A DNA stretch of 53,278 bases, taken from NCBI GenBank assembly GCA_001695595.3, contig MBPM02000237.1, positions 1 to 53,278 on the forward strand, written 5' to 3'. Source of the stretch: Plasmopara viticola. Taxonomy: Eukaryota; Oomycota; Peronosporomycetes; Peronosporales; Peronosporaceae. The notes under the pieces are model-generated. The model did not search any database. It worked only from the letters and a program-made list of their open reading frames with translations, and was not told where the DNA came from. Within the stretch, counting starts at the first letter, position 1; each line of letters starts with the position of its first letter. Made by a program: the position numbers and the translations under genes. Shown here in pieces: positions 9,191 to 22,572 of the stretch.

Positions 9191-12100
9191 TGTCCGCTCG
9201 ACAAAGATCTCTGGAGAGAAGTTTGACTTGAAGCGATATAAGCAGTCCAAGGTCTTGACTAAAGGGAGTGTATTGAATTTGCGCTGTTTGGGTTAAATCA
9301 GGTATTTGAACTTCGTTTATTATCTACAAATTGTAAGTCGTAGATCACTAACTGCTAAACTACAAGAGTTAGTACACACACCTAGGCTTGCTTGGATATC
9401 TCACCTGATTTTCTTTACCTCTTTTCATCCTGTTAACGTTTGGTCGATTGGATTAAGCGATCCTGCCACATCTTAATTTTTTTCGTAAGACATTAATAGA
9501 TGCCACACCGTATGACGATTTTGACAATTTGATTAAACTTTAAGAGTAAAAACAATTAATTAACGGAAACAACATTCTTCACCAATAAAGGGTGACAAAG
9601 ATTTGCAAATTGAGAGCTGGGATGCAATGCAAGGTCGACCACTAAATGTCATGAGCAAACCACGCTTCACAAAAGCATCATCCGCGGAAATTATTTACAG
9701 CTTAATTGGCCGTTGAGTCAACGCAGGCTTTTAATCAAACAAGCTACCAGAGGTATAAACCTCAGAGTCGCAGAAAAAAAAGTCAGAAATTCCTGGTGGC
9801 AGTGTTTCTAGCGATAGAAATCTTTCTTTAGGATATAGAACATCTTTCTAATCCAAGTTGGTCATTACAAGCAGCGTACATTGGGCTTGGTCTCATTAGT
9901 CTTGAGATTTCTAAGAATTAGGTATATCCTTTATATAAATATATCCAGGTGTGGTGCCCGAGGACCGACCATCAAAACTTTTATTGGATAGAAAATTAGA
10001 CACATGTTGGACCTTGCACCAGGCACGAAGTACTATATCATAAGACAATGATCATCGCCATACGAGCAGTGTAAGCTCGTTAATCCCTGAATAGGCAAAC
10101 AGTGATATTTTTTCGCTCTTGTCACCAACTTACCTTTTTTGGAAGTCGACTCGAGAGCGAGGATAGCTTCATGTCTTTAAGTATAGTAATAGGGCATCTG
10201 CACTTGTACGAGAGCCGATTCCGAGAAAGGCGGTTTCTCTTTATAATATTTCCAGCGCAGTAAACGTTTTGTAGATTAAACAAGATTTAAAACATAGTTA
10301 GTGTTAAATACACAGATAGAGGCTGATTTACCTCACGGTAGTCAGTACACCAGGTCATAAGGGATAGTGATGCCATTATGATTGTCAAACACTTCGACGA
10401 CGCTCAACTATCTAGTCACACAACTTTCTCGACCGTTACGGTCTTTTACTACAAGGTCTTTGACCGTTAATTATTTGAACGGACTCAATGTCTTCAAGAT
10501 AGGCTGGCTGCTAAGGCCGATTTGAGCGCTTCAAGGCGAAATTTAAGTTCATAAGGACCAGCACACTCAAAACTAAATCGGACAAACGTGTCCCTGTGGC
10601 GCTAAAAATCGAAGACTTTAAATGCTTTTTAAGCCACGGAGCTTGAGCGGGTTTCCAGAATTTATTTTGCCTACGCCGCGGTCCTAAAGGAGTTTTCGAA
10701 AATGTTTAGACCTAACCAGCATTCTACACAAGTATAGTGCTGGCTTTGCGAGTGTCGCAATGCCGTTGTTGGATCTCTTTAAGAGGATTTAAGAAAATCA
10801 GCGTTAGGGTGCATTAATTGACATCGCAAAATACCTTCTGTAAAGGTGTCTCTGCGTTAGCCAGATGTGATAAAGTACTTGGCTTCTTAGAGATTGTGAC
10901 GCTCATTATTAAGCTAAATAAATTTTCGAGGCAACTTAATTATTCGTATACGTAGCGGGAAGATATTTCCGTCACTACAAAGCCAGCTTCAAATAAACCA
11001 CCTTCATCGATTTCTCAAGCCTGTTCCAATTTCTTATTTTTGCTAAGCCCATCATGTCTGAATGCTGACTATTCATCGTAAAGCATTCTCTAATTTGGGC
11101 TTGTAGGGAATTGCGTGAGACGCACACAGAATTACCGCTGTGTTTATCAAAATGATATCTCCACCTGATTGTCCACTTATACGCTAAGCAATACATAAGC
11201 TTTTACGTGATTAAATCATGATTGACGTAATACATGGACCGTAGCTATGTGTTTACGTATCCGATCATATCTTGCCCTGCGATTGCGCTCTTGCAACACT
11301 TGACATTATTGTGCAAAATCATTGTTTGACCTTTCCAAGATATTAATATTGGCCTGTAAATTTCTTGTCCACGTTTATACTCAAAACATTTGAGTGATCC
11401 CTTTATATAACGAATATTCCGCACATCGATCCTTTCCGAACTATTTTCTCGTATGGCCAATAGGCTTCCGATTATGCCAACCATGATGGGTGTTAATCTC
11501 TCTATGTGCTTCACCACATTATCGTATCGAGACAAGGGTAAAATTGGTCGGTAGCTCTACGCCGCCTATGTCAGAGCGCTCATGACCATCCTATTTAATG
11601 TTGACTTATGCACGTGATCGTCTCCGAATTGACTTCAATCACTACTGAAAGCAGTAAAGAATTGAAAAATCCAGTTCACGCCAACGATTTGAGTTTTTCG
11701 ATCCAGAGAATTCGCAAATGGCACACAAACTAAAGGGCACAAATCTCATGCTATCTTACCTTATTAAGACTGAACCGATCGCCTTAACCAGCACACATAG
11801 CGATTAAACAGGTCCATTGGCTGGAACACAAGGTATGGCAATTAGCAAACTCACAATTTCTTTGGAGCACTTCGTTGAGTTGGCCGTCTAGAGCGCAGTT
11901 CGTGCTCAGTTCCTCGCAAATTTTGCGAAAGTTACTCCACCACAAAAGTATACGGGTGCGGATCTCTCGATGACTCAAGATGTCATTGTGGCTACTTGGT
12001 ATTGATGAAATGAGAAGGATGTAATCTTTGTAGCGATATCGCCGGCGATCCAGCTGATCTAAGAAGGATGCGTCGTTCAACAGAGCTTTGGGGAAATTCT

Positions 12101-12373
12101 GTCGATTTGAGAAACTATGGACTTTTCTAAGCAAAACTCGTCCTTCTTCATATGCCTTCATCGATGGTGAACGCTTGTTGCAAATTGGGCTTCTTTTGAT
12201 CGATAATGCAAAAAATAGACCGATTGCTCTGCCAAAGCATGCATTTGCCGGAATTAAGCCTTAAAGCCTAAGTAGAATTGAACACAGAAGGTCAAGACAT
12301 GCACATTATGATCTGTTGGGACAAGTGGCTGAAAGACACTACCACCTAGAATTACTTGAGCCAATTTTTTCAA
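9191..12373. other. Gene-free, A/T-rich stretch
   Basis: Over 3 kb without any frame that looks like a known protein. Frames at about 10975-11196, 11245-11535 and 11784-12161 on the minus strand have no recognisable motifs or exon structure. Probably eroded retroelement or intergenic DNA. Confidence 0.45.
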
Positions 12374-12535
12374 ATGTCGGGTGATAAAGAACCTGAATCT
12401 GTTGATACGAAAATAATTGAAAAACCCACTAACTCGAAACAAGCAATGGCCATCGAGGACAAAATAATGGCTTTAACGACTTTGTTGCTGTCTTTGAATG
12501 AAGCGAAAAGTACCACAAACCGATTTAGGATATAA
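12374..12535 (+). other. Short open frame, possibly a retroelement gag start
   Basis: A 53-codon frame begins MSGDKEPESVDTKIIEKP and continues with a helical, charged segment (IEDKIMALTTLLLSLNEAK). Coiled, charged starts of this type are common in gag proteins of LTR retroelements, but nothing downstream confirms one. Treated as a weak hint only. Confidence 0.2.
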
Positions 12536-15500
12536 GACCTCTTTTAAATTGATACACATTTACGGCCGATACGCTCTTATAGCTGATTAGACACCTGGTA
12601 TCCGTTTACGATCAAAGTCGAACCAAAGATCAAGTCAGTGTTTCAATCAAGACAGGCTATCGAGTCAAGACGATATGATCAAAAGAACAAACACGCAACA
12701 ATATAATCTTATATTATTCACGTCGGCCAGAAATGCAGCATCCACAGCTAGCAAGGACACATTTTTATAGAGGAAATCTACAGCGCTTCATGTGCGAGGT
12801 AGCAGTTCCGCTAGCATATTCAGGCACTAAAGGTTCCTGAGCAGATGCTGTTTGATTCATCCAGCTCAGCAATGCAGTGGTTCCGTATGGATGAAGGCCA
12901 AGTGCACAAACAAAATTCGATCGATCGCAACTTATAACTAATTTGCGAAAGCTTTTAGCAACCATTATAAGAAAAAAAAAATAAGAAGCAGGGACACTAT
13001 CAAGGTCGTTATGATGGACATCGATCGTGTTTTTAGCTTTGCGAATAAGTATCGGACGCCGATATAAAGTATATCACCTCTCGCGCTAAAAAGAGCTATA
13101 AAATGATGTTGAATAAATGACCTTACATATGTTTGCAATGGTTCCCACTAGCACGATTAATAGTGTGCATACAATTGCTCCTCGGATATGTTTGTCGGTG
13201 ATATCGGAACAAATGACGTTTTTGAATAATCGGGATGAAAATCGAGCAGGATTGTGGTGCGGCAAGGTGAAGCCAATTTTAGTACACGGCCAAATTTTCT
13301 GACTTAAAAGCATTTTGGTGATGGTGGCTTATTGAACGACAACCCACGCAATTGGCAATCATACCGCAAAAATTAGTTGGAAAGGGCTACAGTGTGAGCT
13401 TCAGGAACAACTTACGACTCCTATTTACAATTTGCTACAAGCAACTAAAACCACTCTGCAATTTATGCAGAAACTTAAGACTTTTTTTATTTTTTCTAGA
13501 TTAGCGTAGTATGCAAATTAGCATTATAGCAATAGAAAGTCTGTCGTGCACCTTTATATAGCGGTGGGTTAAATATTTGACATTTTTGTATCGGTCACTT
13601 ACCTCTTCCTCCAATCTTTCTTGGATCACTGCCATTAACAACGGGTCGAGACTGTTGTACAAAACGTCACTCTGGTGATAACATTGACCAGCACCAACAA
13701 AAAGCGAAGGATACTGCCAGTCGACCGAATCATTTAAATACTACCTAGTAGGTGTCTCTTCATCAAGTTGCCTTAAAGGCACTCTTTTCTAAGTCTGTTG
13801 CTGCTGCTGCGCCGTGGGCGGCGTGTCCAAAATGATCTGCCTGCTTGAGAATTTACTTTACCAGGGTGTAGAATCTGACTCAACATTCGTGAGATAGGTC
13901 TTAAACGTGGGGACAGATAAGTTCATGAGGACTACAGAATTTATGCTCCAACTCTCTCGACAGGTCACTAAGTTGTTCGCACAATGGGCAAAAAGCTTCG
14001 CAACTTTCTTTCTGCGAAGTACTGATGCAAGTTGCCGTCCCGTGAGAGATACACTTGCTCTCTGTTTAAGAAAAAAACGACAAGGAATAGGAGGAGTGTA
14101 CTATGCAGCTGGTGCCGATCATGCGCTGAGTATCGCACTCATCGTTATCGTACGCCAGTGTATACAGGGAAACCTTGCTTTAGAAGAGCCATTTTCCCGG
14201 CGCGGCTTTGCGATGTGCCTTTGTTTTGCATTGAATGCAGCTTTGGTATTTTATTCGGCGTCGCAAGAAGCCAGGAGGTACGGGTGTATTTCACTCGTTT
14301 GATAAATTCTGTCCCGCAATATCATCTTCAATCGCAAAGGATTGTATGAGCCTCAAGGATGCTTAAGCTCAAACTCAACCCTATTGTTCAAAGTTCGTCA
14401 GCTTGCAGCCTTAGTAGGCAGAATAAAATTTACCTTCGAGTAGTCTTCGTTAGTGATTCGTGTTTGGAAGATTTTTCTTCGTATCGTTTTAGCAAAACAA
14501 ATGCTGAGAAGTAAGTCCGAGCGCGGATATCGAGTCCCTCCTTCCATATTTTAAACCTTCGCCAAAAAGATAGTGTCGTATCACAAAGCGTCCAGTGCCA
14601 CGAAGTCTAGAGCGTAACGAGCTTTGGCAAATTTGTTGGAAATGGTTAAATGGCTCTTTTGAGCTGTGTAAAGTGGAATGACTACACCACAACGCAAAAG
14701 CTCTTTACGTCTGTTGAAGCACTTTTTTCTAGCACGCGAGACACTAAGAGGTTCCGCTCTCCTTAGAGGTCAAAGAGCGCTGAATGAGGATACATTAACC
14801 TCGATATGCGTCTTTTCTATGAAACAACTACTGCGTACGCTCTTATGATTACTTTCGGAGTCGATCATGGTAGTCAGTCCGTGGCTTTGTCGGGGTGATA
14901 GCGAGCCTCTATGGCCTCTAAGCTAAAGATGGACTCTTTTGTCGATGTAAGTCATGACCTCGAAGTCAAATTGGTCAATGCGTGCCTTCGAACAAGGAGA
15001 GCAGGAAGCTGGATAAGTGTGATTTGATCTTAAAGCTATATTGAATGTTTGAAGCACACTCGGCTCCTGAGCCTTATGGTAGCCCCGTATGGACACTGTA
15101 AGTTTATTATAAGCATCCGTGCTTGCCTCACCAGTGAGAATTGGTTGACGGGCAACGCGTTGGAGAGATCCTGGGAAATCCTCAGGATAAAATTGAGACT
15201 CGAAGTTTTGAGGACTTCAGGTCTTTCAAGGGACATTGCTTAAGACGCTTCTTGTAAATGTTGTGTGCATCAGATTTGTCATGGACAAGCGCCACCCCGA
15301 GCCTTTCTATGACCGTGAACGGTCCGATAAAACTCTTGTTCGTATATACCAAATATGTGGTAGTTATTGCTTAAAACTATTGTTTAAAGGAATGAAGTAT
15401 CTTTACTTGATAAGATTACTTTATTTCCTATTTTATATTTGTCCAAGATCTCATTGATTTATCATAGGCATATCTAGATTGCTTAAAGCAGGTTAAAGCC

Positions 15501-17690
15501 GTCTTCATTAGGCCTACGCCACAGTTTAAACGGATTTGAGAACGCAGACAGGTGTTCAAAACGTTTTGAGCAAGTACATAACTGACTATGTATATCCCAT
15601 AAACCATGTGTCCGGTCTGTTGAAAAAGAACATTAAATGATGCTGTGAGACTCGATTCGTCAGTTGACATCGGCTTTGGCTATGCTGGACTGACCAAGCT
15701 GTGGAGCAACGCTTCCGAGTATCCTATCGGTTGCGCGTTACTAAATTCTGATGCATTAAAACATTAGTGATGTTTCATTTTTTGATAATGGTAGCCTAGG
15801 GCTGCCACACAAGACTACTCCGTTCGTGATAAAGAGTTATTCTTCTTGGCGATCAGCTGTTTCTAGTATGCATAGAATCCTCCTTTATGAAGACGGCGGT
15901 ATAAACGTCTTACTTGTTACAAAGAATTAACACGGGATGCTCTGCTAACGCGCTTTTTAGCAGGCCAAAGAATGTGCATGCATACGTCAGGAGGGTCAAA
16001 AAAGCTTTATTGATAAACGAGTGTGCTGGTTATAAATAATGAACGTCATTCTACAGGTTACAGTGCGATATACCGCAGGAGAAGGTGTCAGACTCTAGTG
16101 GTTGAACCCTTAGCATCGGTCATTGCTGCGTTGCTAAAACTACTTAAGCGGTTCCTCCACTAAAGAACAAATCCGGCAGACCCATCTTTAGTATTTTTTG
16201 TTAGTCGACAAAGACCGGCATGGATACAGATTGGATCCTTATCTAGACGGACAAAAGCTAAAGTACGATATTTCGAGCATATTATGATATAATTAGCGGT
16301 CACTTTGGCCGAGAAAACGTTTTCTCGGTATCATGCACATGTTAGTGGCCTACGTGAGCAAGTGTATGTTTGGACACATCAAATCTACCGAAGAGTTAAA
16401 TGAATGTCGAACATGGCGGCATTCTAACAAAGCCTATCGTTATCGTTGGACTGTTGGAAATCGATAAGCTGTTTGGGCTTGTCGAATTTTCATGGCAACA
16501 TGGACATAGTAGTTTTTGTTTGCAATTTTAGCAAGATGGTGGTATAGCAAGTGACTATTTCATTATACCTAAAAGCAAGGTTATTAATACTACAGTATTT
16601 TAGACCCATGACGTTTTGGCGACATTTCAGATATGGCTTGCATCTTGCCGCTGCAATTTGGCGTCACTGCTTCAGCTAATAGAAAATCCACGACAACGGA
16701 TCACCAACAGACAGGTAATAAAAAAGAAGACGAGAAAGGCCTACCATGTGCTCGAAAATGCACTTCGTAGTATGTGCGTCGAGGGGCTGCATCGTGGGCC
16801 GTTACGTTGTTGCTGATTGAGTTTGCACTCAGCGCTGCGGCTTACGCATCTACGTGCTTACACCGCGGGTAGGTTTCCTTGGCGCTCCACTATGCTTTTC
16901 TTAAGCATGACTTCGTCCGAGGTAGGCGGAGAATATCGATTTATTTTTGTACCAAATCTTTAAGAGGACTAGTTCTCTTACAATGATCTGAATTCTCAAA
17001 AGGTTGCCAAATTATATTTAGCTAGGCAAGGGACATAATTGCATATGCCAATAATCATCGTAAAGAAAGATATAAGAAAAGATTCATATAACAATTGACA
17101 AAGTGTTCATTTACTGCGTAAAAGGGTAAGTCCTTTGAAAGCACTCTTAAAGGCTTAATGACCCTCATGACTCCATGTAAATCGGCACGGTTATCCGTGT
17201 TGCGCAGCTAACTGAAAAGGATGAATATATTCAGACATCTCGGAAGTAAGAGTCTTTGACCTAATTAAACGTAAAAGACGTTGTCCAATGTGATTGTGTC
17301 CCGAATCAAACCAGCTCTTAACTTAAAAGTCAGGATTGCTACTAATGTTGGTGGTGGCAGTACTCAACAGTACTCAAAAGGCACCCACATACTGGGTTTG
17401 AGTCATTCTTATTTTCAAGCGCCATATAAACTTGCAAGCTAAAATATGATGCGGTACTTATAGCACACGCGTGGCCGCCGCAAAGTTGCACTAATACAGA
17501 AGCTTTATTTGAGCCAAAGTATATAAACACGATCATAACAGATACAGAGTCTGGAGATCTCACGCGAAAGCAAAATAGCTGAGCATGAAGTCCGCTGAAC
17601 TTGCCGTGTGTACTAATTTAGAAGGCCCTTAACTTCTTCGTCTGACCTGCTATGTAGACCTCTTGTTAGACGGCGACTTGCGTCAATATT
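12536..17690. other. Gene-poor stretch with possible transposon debris
   Basis: No intact gene is visible. Two overlapping plus-strand frames at 13907-14349 contain a Cys-rich basic stretch (near YTCSLFKKKTTRNRRSVLCS) that could be a decayed zinc-ribbon of a transposase. A minus-strand frame at 15428-15670 has a segment (KTALTCFKQSRYAYDKSM) faintly like the Copia RT motif YGLKQ. Neither is enough for an assignment. Confidence 0.35.
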
Positions 17691-17885
17691 CTACAATAAG
17701 CATGTCACAAAGCCCACGTTTACTACGTTATTAGCATCGGCCATTAATATCGGTGACCGCATCAACAAAGGCATGCCTTTGTCAAAAGAAATTATGGAAT
17801 TCCCTCGCTTTACAGATGAGAACTTTGTTATGGTCGGTAAGGCTGACAAGAAGTCTAACACCCTATGGATCAACCCCACGTAAAG

Positions 17886-18320
17886 AGGTTGTTTTGACAA
17901 CGTTGCTCAGCAGAACCACAAGCTGGCGAGCCCCGTCGAGCGGCTCTTTTAACTTTTGAAGTTCCACAATCAGCTCATCAAAGCTTTTCAGATACTTCGC
18001 CATTGTCACCTCAGTCTCCATCTGTATTCATGAAGAAGGCGAGTCATTGTTAACCGATTGCGCATCGTGGAGCGGGTGTAGAAGTCTCAGAGCGTGTTTC
18101 ATGCCGTTATCGCAGTCATGGCCGACCAGATCTTCGTGTGATGCTCAATGGCTACTCCTTGAGCGAAATTTCTATAGCCTTAATGTCATTGAGCACCCAC
18201 GTCTCAATCATTTCGTCCTCAGACTTGACTATCGAAATGTGCGCCAGCAGACCCTTCCTTGCCAGCGTCGTTCACGTGCCAACTTCCGGTGGAAATTGTT
18301 GTCAGTACCGATATTGTAGT
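17886..18320 (-). pseudogene. Decayed Copia-type gag (UBN2-like) fragment
   Basis: On the minus strand, pieces in more than one frame follow the order of a Copia gag. First come KGLLAHISIVKSEDEMIETW and a helix ending in NDIKAIEI, then words like NTLRDFYTRSTMRNRLTMTR and RRLHEYR. Next, from 18003 down to about 17886, comes MAKYLKSFDELIVELQKLKE followed by LDGARQLVVLLSNV. The last pieces match the FDELVVGLQ...RQLVVLLSSLP signature of oomycete and plant Copia gag. Stops and frameshifts separate the parts, so it is dead. No LTR, integrase or RT could be joined to it. On the opposite strand at 17692-17882 a separate coding-like text (FTTLLASAINIGDRINKGMP) is present, which I cannot assign. Confidence 0.65.
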
Positions 18321-18329
18321 GGACTTGAA

Positions 18330-19001
18330 ACCTGTTGAGTATGAAGTGATTATTTTTAGAGATCCTTAGTCCGCAAATTTGTTGCTACGTCTAGGCCAAT
18401 TATTATCTATAGAATCTTCTAGAATGCTCTAGGAGTCGCTAGCATCATACCATCGTCATAGCCGATACTGGACCGGTACCTTTGCTGTTTGGCAATCGTG
18501 TATGCAATATGCGATGTCGTCTCAACAGGTACAAGCGCGTATGAGCGAGCAGGAGTCTAACTTGAAACATACGATGCCTACTTATAAACAGCCGACCCCG
18601 CCGATCCATCCGACCCACATGTGAATTTAAAAGCAACGTTCGCGTACGTGTAACACGGAAAATGCCGATCTCAAGTGCGATCAATATGGAAATTAAGCCT
18701 GGACTCTTGTGCCATTTATGCGGCAGAGGAGACCGGTAGTACAACTAACAGTCTTGCATTCTCTTTAAAATTGCTTCACGTTCTTGCGCGTAATGAGTTT
18801 CGGTCACATGCTTTCCAATTACCAGCCACCAATGCGCTTGACATGTTAAAAGGCATCTCCCTGGCTAATAAGTTAAGTATGCCAGATGTAGTACCTATAT
18901 CTTCTTTGGTGTTTATATTCGTACTACTGGTTGATAATGAATTCATCAGTACTTACTCCATCACAGTGTGCTTTGGGTCAACATACAGTACTTGACCAGT
19001 C
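18330..19001. other. Stretch between the gag relic and the transporter
   Basis: Frames on both strands (18445-18744 minus, 18675-18995 plus) overlap and show no family motif. By position, part of this may be the 5' leader or LTR side of the dead Copia element, and the part near 19000 the promoter of the MFS gene. Confidence 0.35.
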
Positions 19002-21034
19002 ATGAAGAATGAGATCGTCGGCACACAATACAAGCCGAAGCACAAACAGAGTGTTATCAGATCAGTGAGCGCATTAACGGGCCTTCAAGCTTTAAGTGCT
19101 GGGGCTTTTGGCATCATGAGTCCCATTCTGTCCATCGTCATGACGGAGGTCGATTACAACGTTTTACCGAGATACACGTACTAATTGTGTCATGCACTCT
19201 AGTATTTTGCCCGGTTACATCGGAATGGCTCACCCATCGACTGTGGGGCTGAGCCACACGATGAGGTCTAGTAAAAAATTTGACTAGTCTATTTGATGAA
19301 AAAAAGTAATGAATTTCGTGACAGGCGTGCATTGCTGGGTCAAGACAAGCTGCTTGGCTGGCGAGGTAGCATGAATTGACAGTGACAATTCCTTATGGCT
19401 CAATAGTATCCTTTGTAGTCTATTTTCGGCGGCAGGCTGTATTGGAAATTTATTTTTGTCGCCAATGATGGGTCAAGCTTCGGATGTGTATGGACGCAAG
19501 GTTTACAAATTCGTCAAATGGGCATACGCATATCGTATGTTTCAACTACTAATATGCTACTATTTTTGCTGTACTAGCCATTTTTGGTACTGAATCAGGT
19601 ATTGAGACTGGGTTTTCCGTTCTCCGTAATGTACTTTATGCAGCCAGAAGGCTCCATTGTACCCTATTTCTTGTTAAGACTAATCGATTCGAGCTTTGGG
19701 TGAGTATATGTATATACCTTTAATTCCATTCAAATTTTAAAGCTAATGATGAGAGCTTTTGATGTCTTAGGACGACTGGTGTAATGAGTGCTGCCATCGC
19801 TGATGTTGTCCCTCCCAAGGACCGTGCAACCGCGTTTGGAATTCTTTTTGCGAGTCTCTACGTAGGTTATTGCACCAGTGCGTTCGTTGCACCTTTCTTT
19901 TCACGGGTAATGTTGCTTCACGTAAAGAACCATTAACGTTATATGACATAGTAATTCTATATTGTAGAAGCACATACTTCAGGTCGCAGCGGTCATTTTT
20001 GTGCTACGTGTTCTCTGGGCAATTATTCTTTTACCCGAGACACTTTCGCTCCAAAAGCGCATGGGTAGGACCAGATGGGTCATTGAAAACCCAGTCACCT
20101 TGATGGCAATTCTCTTTCGAGACCGATTATTTGTGCGTTTAACCTGCCTGATCGCACTGACAAGTTTTGTGGTGAATGGAGTTTACCAGATCCAGTCCTT
20201 TTATCTCAATGTTCGTTTCTCATCCTTCAATTTCTGCCATCAATTTTGATTCGAGCATTGTTTTGAAGAGTATCTTGGGGTTCGACGTCGTTGACTTTAG
20301 TAACTTGATGCTTCTTGGCGGCATAATGGCGTTGTTGGGGCAAACACTGCTGCTTAAGCCTCTAGTGAGTTGCGTTAGAGAAAAAGGCGTTATTGTCATC
20401 GCTTTAGTTGCCAGTACATTCGGCACGTGTGGCTTTGCTTCCACTGCGTATTACCCTCACAAGTGGCTGGTGTACGCATTGACCATACCAGGATGCATAG
20501 GCGGTCTTTCTTTTCCAGCAATTTCAGCACTTAAATCCATTAACGCTTCGGAAAAGGTTAAGTGACATACTTTTTATATTTGTACGTGTCTTTTATGAAC
20601 TATAAACATTTTATTACTTGTTACAGGAGCAAGGGCGCTTGCAAGGAGCCATATATGGAGCTCGATCGATTTTTGAAGCGCTAGGGCCTGTAATATTTGC
20701 GTCACTGTTTCGAGCTATGACAAGCCAATCGATTTGGTCTCAGGCTCTTCCGTATGCGGTTGCCTCGTTACTTTATATTGTGGGTATTGGTTTGGCTCTA
20801 TCACTGCCCGCGGGTAAGAGTCCTTGTGCAGAAAATGTTCCCGGTGATTCGTCTCCAAATCTGTCGCCAAGGTGTGGGGAATCGTCTACATTTGCGTACT
20901 TTGACGACGATGACATGAAGACAGATGGTGACTTTCGAGTGATGAATAAACATAAAGATAGCGACAGCCTCGTAGAGCCACTGCTTGATACAACCCACTC
21001 CGATACCTTTCCTGCAGTGAGTAATAATTCTTGA
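19002..21034 (+). CDS. Major facilitator superfamily transporter (HIAT1/MFSD14- or TetA-like)
   Basis: A plasma- or organelle-membrane carrier of unknown substrate. The first exon (19002 to about 19148) encodes the first membrane helix (ALSAGAFGIMSPILSIVM). A second exon, about 19396-19500, encodes LFLSPMMGQASDVYGRK, the family motif A. Later exons fit cleanly in phase: 19599-19699, 19771-19906 (ADVVPPKDRATAFGILFA), 19968-20210 (LLPETLSLQKR), 20269-20556 (LGFDVVDFSNLMLLGGIMAL) and 20627-21034 (EQGRLQGAIYGARSIFEALG, then a hydrophilic tail with a run of acidic residues). The five clear introns are 58-71 bp. Between 19149 and 19395 I cannot find a phase-compatible join, and the loop expected between helices 1 and 2 is missing, so that exon is lost, diverged or badly resolved. 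The gene may therefore be broken at its 5' end. Confidence 0.75.
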
Positions 21035-21451
21035 TCAGAATGCACCGATTGACCAATTCAGGTCCAGCAAACACAGCACACAAAGAGGATTTGGAGGTGG
21101 TTTGTGCTCAAGAGTGAAAACTCAGAAACAATTAGAAACTCAGAAAGAATATCTTGTTTTTATTCTGTTTAGTTTATGTTTACATATACTAACTCCAGCT
21201 CGATCTCTGCCACAAGACACATTGATTCAAGTCAAATAATCTATTAGTTTTCAAACCATTTATCAGCAGCTACGATGATTATCGTTATGAAAGCTTCTGT
21301 ACACACTGTTTCTGACTGGAACTAAAAAAAACTTAGAAATAGAGACGCAACCTCAAGCATATTTACTGAGCACTAAAAGGAATGCCAGCAAATGTAGATG
21401 CAAAAATGAATATAAGCATGCTTTTAGTCCCCCTAAAATTTAATATAAATT
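21035..21451. other. 3' flank of the transporter gene
   Basis: A/T-rich sequence without a gene. It should contain the polyadenylation region of the transporter. The next element is the LINE copy beginning at 21463. Confidence 0.5.
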
Positions 21452-21462
21452 TCGATAAAGGT

Positions 21463-22561
21463 AATGTAATGTAATGTATTACGTTATCGCGTTGCCAAGG
21501 TATGCAAGTGCTAGGCTCAGTCTGGCTAGTCCACGGCATAGAGTGGTGTCCGCATACGTCGAGTCTCGTTCGGCGGGCAGTGCATCCAGCACCGAGGTCG
21601 TATGGGTCTTCCATTTCTTTCGGTCTTGTGCAAGGGTACGTACCACTTCGAGGTCTTGTGCTATCCGGAGTCGAAAGCCGGAGCCACGGGAAACAAGGTT
21701 GTGGTCGAGTATCGAGGGGAGCGTGGTGCGTGGACGTCCGCGCCATTTTGCTGCGGTGGAGAAGAAGTAGGCACGCATCTGGAGGTTAGCTGGAATGTCG
21801 GGATAGCGGCGAAGTACATGGCCAAACAGGCGCCAGCGAGCTTGTGTCAGTCGTAGTCTCAGCGGCCGCTCATCACAGAGGTCGTAGAGTCTTGCATTCG
21901 AAATGGGTCGGGGGTAGCGATAGCCAAGAGCGTAGCGAAGCTGGCGGCGATGGAAACTCTCGAGGCCGTGAAGCTCTGTACAGTCGAATGCGGGTCTTGG
22001 GTGAGATGAGCGTGGGGCGGAGCCAGACGGACCAGAGGCGGTGGAGCGCGAGGGTGGCCAGGGACTTGCGTCGGGATAGATCTTTAATATCGCCGAGGAG
22101 TGTTCCGAGCTTCTTAGTGTGGCGCCAGGTGTCTTCTCGGGATCGGGCGTGTCGAGTGGCGCCCGACGGGTTGCAGTGGCGGCGGATTTCGGTGACTTCG
22201 GTCTTGGCTTCTTTTTTTTTTTTCAGAGTTAGAAGGAAGTCATCAATGCGGTGCTCACCTCTATCGTAGATCTTGATTTCTCGGGGGCCAAGGATATCGA
22301 CGCGGTAGCGCCGGAGATCTTCGGGGAGTGTTTCGTGCTTCTTGCGCTTCGAACCTAGAGAATTCACATTAAAGGAGCCAATCCGGATGCGGTTGGCGCG
22401 GTTGAGGGCGTGGAAGGGGGTTTGACCTGGTGCTGGAGACCGTCGCGTCGAGGGTGAGACTCGTTAGAGACCTGCAGATGCCCGAGAGCACCTGCCCCAA
22501 GCGCGCGAGCATTTAGCCCCCGCGCTTGGAAGGAGGGCGTCACCCCAACCTTTTCCGAAAA
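21463..22561 (-). mobile_element. Internally deleted non-LTR retrotransposon (LINE), copy C
   Basis: This 1.1-kb element lies on the minus strand between an 11-bp target-site duplication, TCGATAAAGGT (21452-21462 and 22562-22572). From its 5' end it carries the 135-bp head shared with the short copies, then the start of an endonuclease/exonuclease/phosphatase-type domain (SLGSKRKKHETLPEDLRRY, VDILG). A deletion follows at an A-rich junction, removing the rest of the endonuclease and the RT core. The C-terminal part then resumes (KLGTLLGDIKDLSRRKSLAT, ALHRLWSVWLRPTLI, later GRPRTTLPSILDHNLVSRGS), and the 3' end has ATTAC-type repeats. A further deletion removes the LLYNCATWALTK segment seen in copy D. 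Not autonomous. Confidence 0.92.
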
Positions 22562-22572
22562 TCGATAAAGGT

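Noticed and set aside
13907..14349. Possible transposase zinc-ribbon
   Set aside because: The Cys and His spacing does not match any family I know, and two overlapping frames compete for the same DNA.
15428..15670. Possible Copia reverse-transcriptase piece on the minus strand
   Set aside because: Only a short segment (KTALTCFKQSRYAYDKSM) resembles the YGLKQ motif; the flanking DVxxAFLNG and YVDD motifs are absent.
20773..21083. Minus-strand frames opposite the last transporter exon
   Set aside because: They lie antisense to a conserved exon and have no motif of their own.
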